A stretch of DNA of 22,163 bases, taken from positions 1-22,163 of the forward strand of contig JANTGL010000008.1 of the NCBI GenBank assembly GCA_024762915.1, written 5' to 3'. A program made the position numbers and the translations under genes. Shown here one piece after another: positions 1-8,481 of this stretch; position 1 is the first letter of the stretch, and each line of letters begins with the position of its first letter. Source of the DNA: Bacteroidales bacterium (GTDB taxonomy: Bacteria > Bacteroidota > Bacteroidia > Bacteroidales > JAADGE01). The notes beneath the pieces are model-generated. The model searched no databases, had not been told where the DNA came from, and saw nothing but the letters and a program-made list of their open reading frames with translations.

Positions 1-36
1 GTTATAAATTATGCTTCAAAAACAGTTTCGACTTTT

Positions 37-66
37 TTTGCCGTATTGGATTTAATTTTACTTTTG
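37..66 (+). promoter_or_regulatory. Predicted Bacteroidota-type promoter of ppdK
   Basis: A TTTG element at 37-40 and TACTTTTG at 59-66 match the known Bacteroidota primary sigma factor consensus (TTTG, about 18-21 bases, TAnnTTTG); the spacer is 18 bases. Transcription would start near 73, leaving a leader of about 45 bases before the ATG at 118. The leader is A/T-rich and has no Shine-Dalgarno sequence, as is usual in this phylum. Seen by eye only. Confidence 0.6.
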
Positions 67-117
67 TAAAATTGTCTGAAATTTTTTTTAAATTAAAATT
101 AATATAAAATAAGAAAT

Positions 118-2826
118 ATGAAAAGAGTTTATACATTCGGGAATAAAAAAGCCGAAGGAAAAACAGAAATGAAAAATTTGCTCGGCGGAAAAGGAGCAAA
201 TCTTGCTGAAATGAATCTTGTTGGTGTTCCGGTTCCTCCCGGATTTACGATTACGACGGAAGTTTGTACAGAATATAATCAACAGGGAAAAGATAAGGTG
301 GTTGAATTATTAAAATCCGAAGTTGAAGCAGCTGTTAAACATATTGAAAATATTATGGGAACGAAATTCGGGGATAAAGAAAATCCCTTGTTGGTTTCAG
401 TTCGTTCGGGTGCCAGAGTTTCTATGCCGGGTATGATGGATACCGTATTAAATCTCGGTTTAAATGATGCAGCTGTTGAAGGAATTGCAAAAAAATCAGG
501 TAATGCTCGTTTTGCATGGGATTCTTATCGCCGATTTGTTCAAATGTACGGCGATGTTGTACTCGGTATGAAACCGGAATCAAAAGAAGATATTGACCCT
601 TTCGAAGAAATTATGGAAAAACTTCAAGAGGAAAAAGGATATAATTCAGACCTTGATTTCACAACAGATGATTTTAAAACACTTGTTGCTCAATTTAAAG
701 CAGCGGTTACAAATCAAACCGGTCATGCTTTTCCTGATAATCCGTGGGAACAACTTTGGGGAGCCGTAATGGCCGTTTTCGACAGTTGGAATACCGACCG
801 TGCGATTTATTACAGAAGAATGAATAAAATTCCGGAAGAGTGGGGAACAGCAGTCAATGTTCAAGCAATGGTTTTCGGAAATATGGGGCAAAACTCAGCT
901 ACAGGAGTTGCTTTTAGCCGTGATGCGGGAACCGGTGAAAATATCTTTAACGGAGAATATCTTGTTGATGCTCAAGGCGAAGATGTTGTCGCAGGTGTAA
1001 GAACGCCGCAGCAAATTACGCTTGAGGGTTCTAAAAGATGGGCTAAATTGGCTAACGTCACTGAAGATGACCGAGCAAAAAAATTCCCGTCTCTTGAAGA
1101 AAGAATGCCTGAGCAATATAAAGAACTTAATGCAATTCAAGATAAACTTGAAAAACATTATAAAGATATGCAAGATCTTGAATTTACCGTTCAAGACGGT
1201 AAGTTATGGTTATTACAAACTCGTAACGGAAAAAGAACCGGAGCTGCAATGGTAAAAATTGCAATCGATATGCTTAATGAAGGTATGATTGACGAAAAAA
1301 CAGCCATTATGCGTCAAGAACCTGAAAAATTAGATGAACTCTTACACCCGGTCTTTGAAAAAGATGCGATGGCTGCTGCCGAAATTCAGGCAAAAGGTTT
1401 ACCGGCTTCTCCCGGAGCTGCAACTGGTCAATTAGTGTTTTTTGCCGATGAAGCCGGAAAATATGAAAATACAATTCTTGCTCGTATTGAGACATCTCCC
1501 GAAGACCTTGAAGGAATGAATGTTGCAAATGGAATCTTAACGGCAAGAGGCGGTATGACCTCTCATGCTGCCGTTGTTGCAAGAGGGATGGGGAAGTGCT
1601 GTGTGTCGGGTGCCGGTTCAATAAAAATTGACTATAAAGCACGTACGATGAAAACCGACGGTAAAACTTATAATGAAGGTGATTGGATTTCATTAAACGG
1701 CTCTGAAGGTGTTGTTTATGACGGAAAAATTGAAACAATCTTGCCGAAAGTCGGTGGTGATTTCGGAAAAATTATGGAGCTTGCCGATAAATATTCACGG
1801 ATGTATGTTCGTACGAATGCGGATACTCCTCATGATTCACAAGTGGCTCGTGATTTCGGTGCAAAAGGAATCGGTCTTACCAGAACGGAACACATGTTTT
1901 TCGAGGGCGATAAAATTGTAGCCATGCGTGAAATGATTCTCGCTGAAGATGAAGCCGGAAGAGTAGAAGCTTTAGAAAAATTATTACCGATTCAACGTAA
2001 GGATTTCGAAGGGATATTTGAAGCCATGCATGATCTTCCCGTGACGGTTCGTTTGCTTGATCCGCCCTTGCACGAATTTGTTCCGCATGATGATGAAGGA
2101 CAACAAGAAATGGCTGATGTTATGGACGTTGATATAAAAGTTATTAAACAAAAAGTTGAAGATTTATCAGAGTTTAATCCGATGCTCGGACACCGAGGTT
2201 GTCGTTTGGGAAATACTTACCCTGAAATTACAATAATGCAAACTCGTGCAATCATTGAAGCTGCTTTAAATTTGAAACAAAAAGGCGTAAATGCTCATCC
2301 CGAAATCATGATTCCTTTAACGGGAACGTATGAAGAAATGAAGATGCAAGAAGATATTGTACGAGATACGATTAAAAAGATCTTTGCTGAACGTAATGAT
2401 AAAATTGATCATTTGGTAGGAACAATGATTGAAATTCCGCGTGCAGCTTTAACAGCAGATAAAATTGCTGAATCAGCAGAATTTTTCTCATTCGGAACAA
2501 ATGATTTAACACAAATGACATTCGGGTATTCTCGTGATGATGCCGGTAAATTTTTACCTATTTATATCGAAAAAGGGATATTAAAAAATGATCCGTTTGA
2601 AGTATTGGACCAAACAGGTGTCGGACAATTGGTTAAAATGGCTTGTAAAAAAGGTCGTCAAACACGCCCGAACATCAAATTGGGTATTTGCGGCGAACAC
2701 GGAGGAGAACCTTCATCAGTTGAATTCTGTCACAGAACAGGATTAGACTATGTAAGCTGTTCACCGTATCGTGTACCGATTGCAAGACTTGCTGCAGCAC
2801 AAGCTACAATAAGAGAAACATTGTAA
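118..2826 (+). CDS. ppdK: Pyruvate, phosphate dikinase
   Basis: Cytoplasmic enzyme that interconverts pyruvate + ATP + phosphate and PEP + AMP + pyrophosphate, a reversible glycolytic/gluconeogenic step. The 902-residue length is usual for a bacterial PPDK, so the gene looks complete. Order: an N-terminal ATP-grasp nucleotide-binding domain (glycine-rich LLGGKGANLAEM near residues 21-32; SVRSGARVSMPGM at 94-106), the swivelling phosphohistidine domain with GGMTSHAAVVARGMG and catalytic His483, and a C-terminal PEP/pyruvate barrel with GICGEHGGEP and the catalytic Cys858. Thr481, two residues before the histidine, is in the position that the PPDK regulatory protein phosphorylates in characterised PPDKs, so the same control is possible; no regulator gene is present here. 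The ATG at 118 follows an A-rich leader and a good promoter. It converges on the leftward gene block, separated by a hairpin terminator. Confidence 0.97.
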   Translation: MKRVYTFGNKKAEGKTEMKNLLGGKGANLAEMNLVGVPVPPGFTITTEVCTEYNQQGKDKVVELLKSEVEAAVKHIENIMGTKFGDKENPLLVSVRSGARVSMPGMMDTVLNLGLNDAAVEGIAKKSGNARFAWDSYRRFVQMYGDVVLGMKPESKEDIDPFEEIMEKLQEEKGYNSDLDFTTDDFKTLVAQFKAAVTNQTGHAFPDNPWEQLWGAVMAVFDSWNTDRAIYYRRMNKIPEEWGTAVNVQAMVFGNMGQNSATGVAFSRDAGTGENIFNGEYLVDAQGEDVVAGVRTPQQITLEGSKRWAKLANVTEDDRAKKFPSLEERMPEQYKELNAIQDKLEKHYKDMQDLEFTVQDGKLWLLQTRNGKRTGAAMVKIAIDMLNEGMIDEKTAIMRQEPEKLDELLHPVFEKDAMAAAEIQAKGLPASPGAATGQLVFFADEAGKYENTILARIETSPEDLEGMNVANGILTARGGMTSHAAVVARGMGKCCVSGAGSIKIDYKARTMKTDGKTYNEGDWISLNGSEGVVYDGKIETILPKVGGDFGKIMELADKYSRMYVRTNADTPHDSQVARDFGAKGIGLTRTEHMFFEGDKIVAMREMILAEDEAGRVEALEKLLPIQRKDFEGIFEAMHDLPVTVRLLDPPLHEFVPHDDEGQQEMADVMDVDIKVIKQKVEDLSEFNPMLGHRGCRLGNTYPEITIMQTRAIIEAALNLKQKGVNAHPEIMIPLTGTYEEMKMQEDIVRDTIKKIFAERNDKIDHLVGTMIEIPRAALTADKIAESAEFFSFGTNDLTQMTFGYSRDDAGKFLPIYIEKGILKNDPFEVLDQTGVGQLVKMACKKGRQTRPNIKLGICGEHGGEPSSVEFCHRTGLDYVSCSPYRVPIARLAAAQATIRETL

Positions 2827-2845
2827 TTAAAGGTTTCCTGAAATT

Positions 2846-2878
2846 AAAAAAGACAAGTTATATTAACTTGTCTTTTTT
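2846..2878. terminator. Bidirectional rho-independent terminator between ppdK and the converging kinase-like gene
   Basis: A perfect 15-bp inverted repeat (2846-2860 paired with 2864-2878) with a 3-base loop. Its core is GACAAGTTA/TAACTTGTC, flanked by six A on the left and six T on the right. It has a U-tract in both reading directions, and sits 19 bases after the ppdK stop and 22 bases after the stop of the leftward gene, so it can end both transcripts. Confidence 0.9.
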
Positions 2879-2900
2879 AATTTCCTTTATTTTAGAAACT

Positions 2901-4586
2901 TTAATTTTCCAGTAAATTTTTCATCTTTTTCAAAAGCAGTTTGTAGTTGGTCGGTTTTGTAGTATAATCATTCATTCCAACTTCAAAACAATGGTTTTTA
3001 ACTTCCGAAGATGCATTAGCCGTAACAGCAATAATGGGGACATGCGAATCGGTTCCGATTTCTGCTTCTCTTATTTTTTCGGTTGTTTTAAATCCGTCCA
3101 TTAAAGGCATTCTAATATCCATTAATATAATATCAACTTTAGTTTCCGAGAATTTTTCGAGAGCTTCTTTTCCGTTTTCGGCAATAATAATTTTATTAAC
3201 TAATTTTTCAATATTTAATGTCATTACTTTGCTGTTGATTATATCATCTTCAACTAATAAAACATTGGCATCTTTAAGGAGAATTTTTCTGTGCGGAAAA
3301 GATTCTGATACAATTTCGGAACTTAAATCTTTTGTATCGCTGACAGCTTCAATCGGTATTTCTTCAAAATTTAAATTAAAAAGTGTAGTGAAAATTTCAG
3401 TATCGTTATTAATTGTTAAATATCCGTTTAATGTTTCGGATATTTGATTAATTATTTCTAAATCTTTTATATTATTAATAAAGTTTTCGGCACTTAAATT
3501 TTTCGGAAAAATTAAATTGTCTGTTTTGCATGAAATTTTAATTAAAATAACTTCGTTTTCAGTTTCTTGTGAAACAATATCAATTTTTAAAGGATTTTCA
3601 TTTGAATGGTTATAGAAAAAATCAATTGTTGAAATTAATATTTGCATAAAACTGATTCGATCACCATATACTTTTTCTTTAAGATCGGAAGATAAAAATA
3701 AATTAAAACGAAGTTTTGCATATTTATCTGTTTGGAAAAGGCTTATTGTTTTTTTTATTATTTCGTTTAATTTAAATAAGGTTTTTTCACCCGTTAAATG
3801 TAAAATGTTGGATTTCGTATTTTTTGATATTTTATTTAGAATTGAGGCTAAATTACTGATTGACAGTTCAACCTCATCTATAGCATCTTCACTGATTGAT
3901 TCTCGTTGATGATTAATAATTCCGGTAATATTATTTAAAGGGGTTCTTATTTCATATGATAAAGAAGAAATGAATTTATCTTTCTCAAGTAATTTATGCT
4001 TAGTTATAATTAATTCTTTTTCGTGTTTACTGATCGTTTGTTGTTTTAATTTGAGATTAAATGCAATCAGTGCATAAACCAATAAATAAGCAAACAGATA
4101 TCTCATGGTAATATCTGTAGAATAATCTGTCCAAAAATCAAAGTGATTCGGGATAAAAAATATTCCCAGATTAATACTCAGAAATATTAAAGACCAGATA
4201 TTGTAATTTTTATATTTAGCCGTAAATGCAAGCATTACCGGATAAACAAGACCCCACATTAAACCGGTTTTGTTTCCGGCACCGATTAAAGTTATTAAAC
4301 TAAATAAACCGGTAAAAATAAGAATAGTAATTGCTGAATAAAGTTTATAATTTAAACTGATGTTTATTGAAATTATAATAATTGTAAAAATAATAAAAAA
4401 GGAAAAAAGAACATAACCGATAGTTTGTTCAAAGAAAAAAATATGTGCAAGAGCAAATATTAAACTTGTAACAGCAGAAACAGATAAAATAAAATTTAAT
4501 AACAAAAATTGATGACGAGATTCATCCTGAAGATCAAAAATCCTTTTGTTCTTTAGTAATTTGAGTATTGAATGAAATAATGTCAA
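2901..4586 (-). CDS. Membrane pseudo-histidine kinase fused to an intact receiver domain
   Basis: A 561-residue hybrid sensor-kinase-like protein. About six membrane segments fill residues 25-190, followed by a short coiled linker and an H-box-like helix. The canonical SHEIRTPLN motif there reads SYEIRTPLN, so the phosphoacceptor histidine is Tyr211 (codon TAT instead of CAT/CAC). The ATPase region (about 270-410) keeps GD(308-309)RISFMQIL, but the N-box asparagines and the DxGxG box are not recognisable. The C-terminal receiver (about 440-560) has every key residue: the acidic cluster Glu446-Asp447-Asp448, phosphoacceptor Asp490 in LMDIRMP, Thr522 and Lys544. I infer a receiver phosphorylated by another kinase, or a non-phosphorylated scaffold, rather than a working autokinase. 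The start at 4586 is a TTG; an in-frame TAA lies just upstream and the next Met is about 110 residues in, after several membrane segments. The partner and the output are unknown. Confidence 0.85.
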   Translation of the reverse strand: MTLFHSILKLLKNKRIFDLQDESRHQFLLLNFILSVSAVTSLIFALAHIFFFEQTIGYVLFSFFIIFTIIIISINISLNYKLYSAITILIFTGLFSLITLIGAGNKTGLMWGLVYPVMLAFTAKYKNYNIWSLIFLSINLGIFFIPNHFDFWTDYSTDITMRYLFAYLLVYALIAFNLKLKQQTISKHEKELIITKHKLLEKDKFISSLSYEIRTPLNNITGIINHQRESISEDAIDEVELSISNLASILNKISKNTKSNILHLTGEKTLFKLNEIIKKTISLFQTDKYAKLRFNLFLSSDLKEKVYGDRISFMQILISTIDFFYNHSNENPLKIDIVSQETENEVILIKISCKTDNLIFPKNLSAENFINNIKDLEIINQISETLNGYLTINNDTEIFTTLFNLNFEEIPIEAVSDTKDLSSEIVSESFPHRKILLKDANVLLVEDDIINSKVMTLNIEKLVNKIIIAENGKEALEKFSETKVDIILMDIRMPLMDGFKTTEKIREAEIGTDSHVPIIAVTANASSEVKNHCFEVGMNDYTTKPTNYKLLLKKMKNLLEN

Positions 4587-4677
4587 AATTTATTTTTGGT
4601 GTAAAAATTTATGTAAATATAGTGTAAATTTTTTTTATTGCTAATTTTATTAATGAAATTCTTCCGGAATCATATTT

Positions 4678-5490
4678 TTAATTTTTATCTTGAGTTGTAT
4701 TTGTGTCGATATTGATATGTTGAATATCAAAACTTAATTCGGTTATGTCTGATTCGCTGAATGTATTTTTCCAAACAATATCCATTTCGGCAAATTGCAT
4801 ATCGGTGATTTTTCCCGGAATTTCAAAGATTAAAGTAAAATTTTCAGATTCGTTTTTTTGAAGTATCTTGATTTTTTCCTTTGAATTAACAGGTGCCCAT
4901 TCTTTTCCGTCTGAAGTTCTTAACACACATTGTGTCGGATTAATAATACCGATTTTGTCTCCTGTATATGTGCATTTGAATTTTATCGCCGTTTCATCTG
5001 TTTGCTTCTTTAGTTTTAACATATTAATCTTAAAACTGTTGTTTTTTAAGGTATTTTCAGAGGGTGGTAAATGAAAATCCGGAGTTTCAATAATTTTTCC
5101 TTCTGAAGGAAATGTGTAAAATCCGCCCGGTTTAAAATCTATATTATCAACCAAATAATTTGTTTGCCCGGCTGACTTAACAGTAATCGTTTCTTTCTTC
5201 CCGGGTTTGAGAATTTTTCCTTTTTTTAAAGATTTCGGAAAATAGGAGTTGTTGTTCAATACAAATTTGCATTTGTCTTTATAAGCAATTACATAATTAT
5301 CTGACTTATTATTAATATCAAGACCTAATTTTACGAAATCCGCTTTAGATATAATATTTACAGCTTTTAAAATGATACCGAATTGTTCCCCGAAAGTTGC
5401 ATCATAATAATAATTTGTCATTTTTGATGATTTTTGAGAAAACCCTGATATACATATAAATAATGCAGCAATTAAAATAGATTTTTTCAT
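4678..5490 (-). CDS. Secreted protein of unknown function with two probable beta-sandwich domains
   Basis: A 270-residue protein that I do not recognise. It starts with a clear signal peptide (MKKSILIAALFICISGFSQ) with probable cleavage near residue 19; no proper lipobox is present, so it should be a soluble periplasmic or secreted protein. Two alternating-hydrophobic regions follow, roughly residues 25-120 and 130-255. In style they resemble the Ig-like DUF4352 fold used by many bacterial envelope proteins: short strands, a KPGKKETITV turn in the first domain, and ending in Phe/Ile-rich strands. This resemblance is weak and is an inference. A TTG five codons upstream (5505) is in frame, but the ATG at 5490 puts the Lys-Lys pair at the extreme N-terminus and is preferred. 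It lies 91 bases upstream of the pseudo-kinase gene on the same strand. Confidence 0.7.
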   Translation of the reverse strand: MKKSILIAALFICISGFSQKSSKMTNYYYDATFGEQFGIILKAVNIISKADFVKLGLDINNKSDNYVIAYKDKCKFVLNNNSYFPKSLKKGKILKPGKKETITVKSAGQTNYLVDNIDFKPGGFYTFPSEGKIIETPDFHLPPSENTLKNNSFKINMLKLKKQTDETAIKFKCTYTGDKIGIINPTQCVLRTSDGKEWAPVNSKEKIKILQKNESENFTLIFEIPGKITDMQFAEMDIVWKNTFSESDITELSFDIQHINIDTNTTQDKN

Positions 5491-5533
5491 AATTTTTGTA
5501 TTCAATTTTTTACAATATTCTTAAAAGTTAACA

Positions 5534-5561
5534 AAGAGGAACATTCTTGAATATCCCTCTT
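5534..5561 (-). terminator. Possible weak terminator after the small lipoprotein gene
   Basis: A 6-bp inverted repeat (5534-5539 AAGAGG with 5556-5561 CCTCTT) encloses a 16-base loop that contains a second small palindrome (ATTC/GAAT). Read leftward it is followed by TTTGTTAACTTTTAA, a broken T-tract. It lies between two co-directional genes, so it could attenuate rather than end transcription. Confidence 0.35.
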
Positions 5562-5585
5562 CTCATTGTTTGGTGTTTTGATATT

Positions 5586-6017
5586 TTATTTCTCTTCCTT
5601 GTCTATTTCTGATTTATCAGTATTAAATTGAAATGCAATAACTTTATAATCATCCCCGCGTTGAATAAATTTTAATTTTTCATAAACAGGAGTTCTTTTA
5701 TCTGTTTCACATTTGAATTTTAAAGTTACCGTTGTTACCCCGTTATTTGTATTTGCAGAAAATGCGTAACGATCATATTTTTTGATATTTCCTAAACTAG
5801 AAGCATGTTGATCGAAAACATCATAAAAGTCATCTTTTATGCCGGCATCAATTACAAATTCTTGATCTAATATTGTTTCCATCGCTTTTTCATCTTGATT
5901 ATTGAAAGCTTTAAAGAAACTGTCTGCAACCTTTTGTGCTCCGTCAACCGATTCGCAACTTGTAAAGGAAACGAACCCTAAAATTAATAATATACCGAAT
6001 AATTTTATTTGTTTCAT
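5586..6017 (-). CDS. Small lipoprotein with an NTF2-like (DUF4878/DUF3887-type) domain
   Basis: A 143-residue protein with a lipoprotein signal: MKQIKLFGILLILGFVSFTS precedes Cys21, a lipobox of the form FTSC. It should be lipidated and held in the inner or outer membrane, facing the periplasm or surface. The mature part begins with a helix (AQKVADSFFKAFNNQDEKAM, about residues 27-46) and then strands and an FVIDAGIKDDFYDVF stretch. This is the pattern of small NTF2-like accumulation domains in the DUF4878/DUF3887 group; no catalytic residues stand out, and the function is unknown. An in-frame ATG at 6110 would add 31 residues rich in Phe, Ile and Asn that would bury the signal peptide, so the ATG at 6017 is chosen. 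It is 129 bases from the patatin gene upstream and 96 from the next gene. Confidence 0.75.
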   Translation of the reverse strand: MKQIKLFGILLILGFVSFTSCESVDGAQKVADSFFKAFNNQDEKAMETILDQEFVIDAGIKDDFYDVFDQHASSLGNIKKYDRYAFSANTNNGVTTVTLKFKCETDKRTPVYEKLKFIQRGDDYKVIAFQFNTDKSEIDKEEK

Positions 6018-6145
6018 ATGTATTTTTTTAAAAGATTTATAAAAATGCAATATAAGAAAAAAACAATTGTTTCTAATAAAAAATAAGCAATTTTTTATGA
6101 ACAGTATCATACTATTGATGAAATAATGCTTAGTTTCACTATTTC

Positions 6146-8371
6146 TTAAAAAGCGTTTAGAAATTTATGGATTTCTTTTTGATTTTGAGAATTATTCATT
6201 GCTTTTGAAATAATCTTTTTTTCACGATTGGTGAGATGCCAGCTGACCGATATATGTCGTTTATTACTGTTAATCCGGAGGTTTATAAAAACAATTTTTT
6301 CGCGAAGGTCTTTTTGAGTTTGTCGATACAGATTTTCACCGTTCATTTTTTGGAAATTAAAATAATTATTCACGGCACCTTGAAAAGGTTCAGTTAAATC
6401 CGTTAAGAAATTAAATTCGGAAGATCTGTCACTTTTCCCGTCACAACTTATATTTATAAAAATGATTTTGTCGGTTTTTTTTATAAACCAATCCGAAAAA
6501 GCAGATAAAAACTGTAATGATGTTGATAAACCGTAATTGTCATTCATACCGGCATCCGAAAGTTTAAGGCGATCTTTTCCGGGCATGGAAACATAAGGTG
6601 ATATGAACGGAAAACTTGCATTCATCCGAATAGCGGTTGTAAAACGCAGATTTTCGGAACCGTAATACTTGTATTTATTCAGAAAATCAATATTTATTTT
6701 TTCATTGCTGTTTTGAATGGTCTTGAAAGGGGAACATAAAAATGAAATGCCGGTAGGTGAAATCATAACTTTTCTCCCGTTTTCAATCTCGGCAGGACTG
6801 AAAATCAGCATAGGAATAACAGCTTCAAATTCCGGTTTTTTATAGGCCGATATTGCTTTGTCAAGAATTGAAAAAGTATGTTCATTAAAAGATTTTTCGA
6901 GCATGTATGCTCTGTCTTTATAATAAAAATTATCATTGTATTTAAATTTTTGAAAGATGTAGAATAAATCCGATGAAACATAGCTGAATGCAATCGGATT
7001 TAACATGTCTTTTGAAAGATTATTTATAATCGTATCGTTATGCCAAGTTTTAATTTTATTATTCATCTTTTTCAAATAAAGCTCTCTTGCATAGGCAGCT
7101 CCCAGCATTCCCCCCGAAGCTCCGGTTATTAATTGAACGTGTTCAAAAAAATGATTGTTTGTGATTACATCTAAATATGCTAATATTGAAAAAGTCCATA
7201 CACTTGCTTTTAAACCGCCGCCGGCTGTATTTACAAATACAAATGAAGATTTTTGTTTCGAATCTGCAAGCTGTTGTTTTCGTTTTTCCAGAATTTTCAG
7301 AACGGTCTCATAATCTTTTTCTTGAATCTTATGATAATCTTCCGTTGACACAGAATCTTTTGGTTTAAGATTGTAATTTATCCCGTATGCCGATTGATGG
7401 TAATCAAGAAGTCCTCTTTGATTGGCTTGAGACAGAAGAATTAAGAACAGAATAAAAATAAAAGCAGACCATTCTTTAAAAAAAGCATAAACTGTTGTAA
7501 AAGCGATAACAATAAAAGAAATTAGCAGCATAATGCTAACTGCAGCCGGAAGAATAAATGCGGGAAATTCTTTATACAATCCCAGAATAAAAATAATTAA
7601 AATTAAAACTCCGGAATATAATAATACGTCGGTATGATTATGGACTAAAACTTTTTGGATTTTTTTCGGGTCGTAATGTTCAAAAATTTGAGTTCGTTTA
7701 ATTTTAGAAGGGTTTTTTAAATACGTTTTTACTGTCCAAAAACGGCTGGTAGCATCCGGGGTATGTGTTTTTTTCCATTCTTCATCTTGATTACGAATTT
7801 TTTCAATTGTTTTCGGAATCTTTTTTTTCTTCTTTTTTAGTTTTTCTTCCAAAATATTTAAATCAATATTTCGAGTTTTAAACCATTTAAATGAAAGAAA
7901 ATATAATAATGAAATTCCTGCAAATAATCCTAAACAGTTAAGAATGATTTCAAAGCTTGAGAAATATTGGACATATATTTGGAAATCTATTGATTTGACA
8001 TAGTAAGTTATAATAAAAGTAAAGGGGATAATGAAATTATTCAAGGAAAATTTGTAGAAAGGATTTTTTACCGTAGCAAGAAACGGAAAAAGATAAGCAT
8101 TAGAAATATATCCTGAAATATGAAAAGCAATAAAAAAAATACCGAAACTGATTCCCAATATAAAATAAGAGATGAAATTGACTTTATGTAAATATTCCGG
8201 CGAGAAAAATAAGGAGGGGATTCCGTATTTTGAACCGAAATTCCCGCTGATAATCATAAAAGCAAAGAGCCATAAAAGAAACAGAAATCGATTTCGACGA
8301 AGGTTTACCAATAATAATCTTACAGGTAAAAATTGTATGAAATTATGATATGCTTCTATGATTTTTTTCAT
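6146..8371 (-). CDS. Membrane-anchored patatin-like phospholipase
   Basis: A 741-residue protein. Its N-terminal half (about 1-320) is a membrane domain with roughly seven hydrophobic segments: four before residue 165, then a very basic cytoplasmic-looking loop containing a run of six lysines, then three between about 250 and 316. The C-terminal half is a patatin-type serine lipase. It has an oxyanion glycine run Gly384-Gly386 (AGGGLKA), the nucleophile elbow GASGG with Ser419, and the dyad Asp606 in SDAGMNDNYGLS, where most patatins have DG[GA]. Patatins hydrolyse acyl esters of lipids; the substrate here is unknown. With a basic N-terminus and basic loop inside, seven segments would put the catalytic half in the periplasm, an inference that depends on the segment count. 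ATG at 8371. No terminator was seen downstream. Confidence 0.85.
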   Translation of the reverse strand: MKKIIEAYHNFIQFLPVRLLLVNLRRNRFLFLLWLFAFMIISGNFGSKYGIPSLFFSPEYLHKVNFISYFILGISFGIFFIAFHISGYISNAYLFPFLATVKNPFYKFSLNNFIIPFTFIITYYVKSIDFQIYVQYFSSFEIILNCLGLFAGISLLYFLSFKWFKTRNIDLNILEEKLKKKKKKIPKTIEKIRNQDEEWKKTHTPDATSRFWTVKTYLKNPSKIKRTQIFEHYDPKKIQKVLVHNHTDVLLYSGVLILIIFILGLYKEFPAFILPAAVSIMLLISFIVIAFTTVYAFFKEWSAFIFILFLILLSQANQRGLLDYHQSAYGINYNLKPKDSVSTEDYHKIQEKDYETVLKILEKRKQQLADSKQKSSFVFVNTAGGGLKASVWTFSILAYLDVITNNHFFEHVQLITGASGGMLGAAYARELYLKKMNNKIKTWHNDTIINNLSKDMLNPIAFSYVSSDLFYIFQKFKYNDNFYYKDRAYMLEKSFNEHTFSILDKAISAYKKPEFEAVIPMLIFSPAEIENGRKVMISPTGISFLCSPFKTIQNSNEKINIDFLNKYKYYGSENLRFTTAIRMNASFPFISPYVSMPGKDRLKLSDAGMNDNYGLSTSLQFLSAFSDWFIKKTDKIIFINISCDGKSDRSSEFNFLTDLTEPFQGAVNNYFNFQKMNGENLYRQTQKDLREKIVFINLRINSNKRHISVSWHLTNREKKIISKAMNNSQNQKEIHKFLNAF

Positions 8372-8404
8372 AGTAATAAATATATTTCAAAATTTTTATT
8401 ACTA

Positions 8405-8412
8405 CAAAAATA
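8405..8412 (-). promoter_or_regulatory. Possible -7 element for the patatin gene
   Basis: On the minus strand 8412-8405 reads TATTTTTG, a full match to TAnnTTTG, and lies 34 bases before the ATG at 8371. No convincing TTTG -33 element is found at the right distance, so this is a weak prediction. Confidence 0.3.
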
Positions 8413-8481
8413 TCAGAATTTATTTAAAACCTGTGTATTTGTCCGAAACAATTCAATCGTCTTAAATCAAAAATTGGTATT

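Noticed and set aside
1307..1738. 143-codon open frame on the minus strand inside ppdK
   Set aside because: Lies entirely within the well-supported ppdK gene; composition is rich in Arg, His, Gln and Leu, as expected of an antisense shadow, and it lacks a recognisable domain.
3034..3447. 137-codon open frame on the plus strand antisense to the pseudo-kinase gene
   Set aside because: Ser/Ile-rich, with no domain; it mirrors the conserved receiver-domain codons on the other strand.
6018..6110. Upstream ATG extension of the small lipoprotein
   Set aside because: The extra 31 residues would bury a clear lipoprotein signal peptide, and the region is typical low-GC intergenic sequence.
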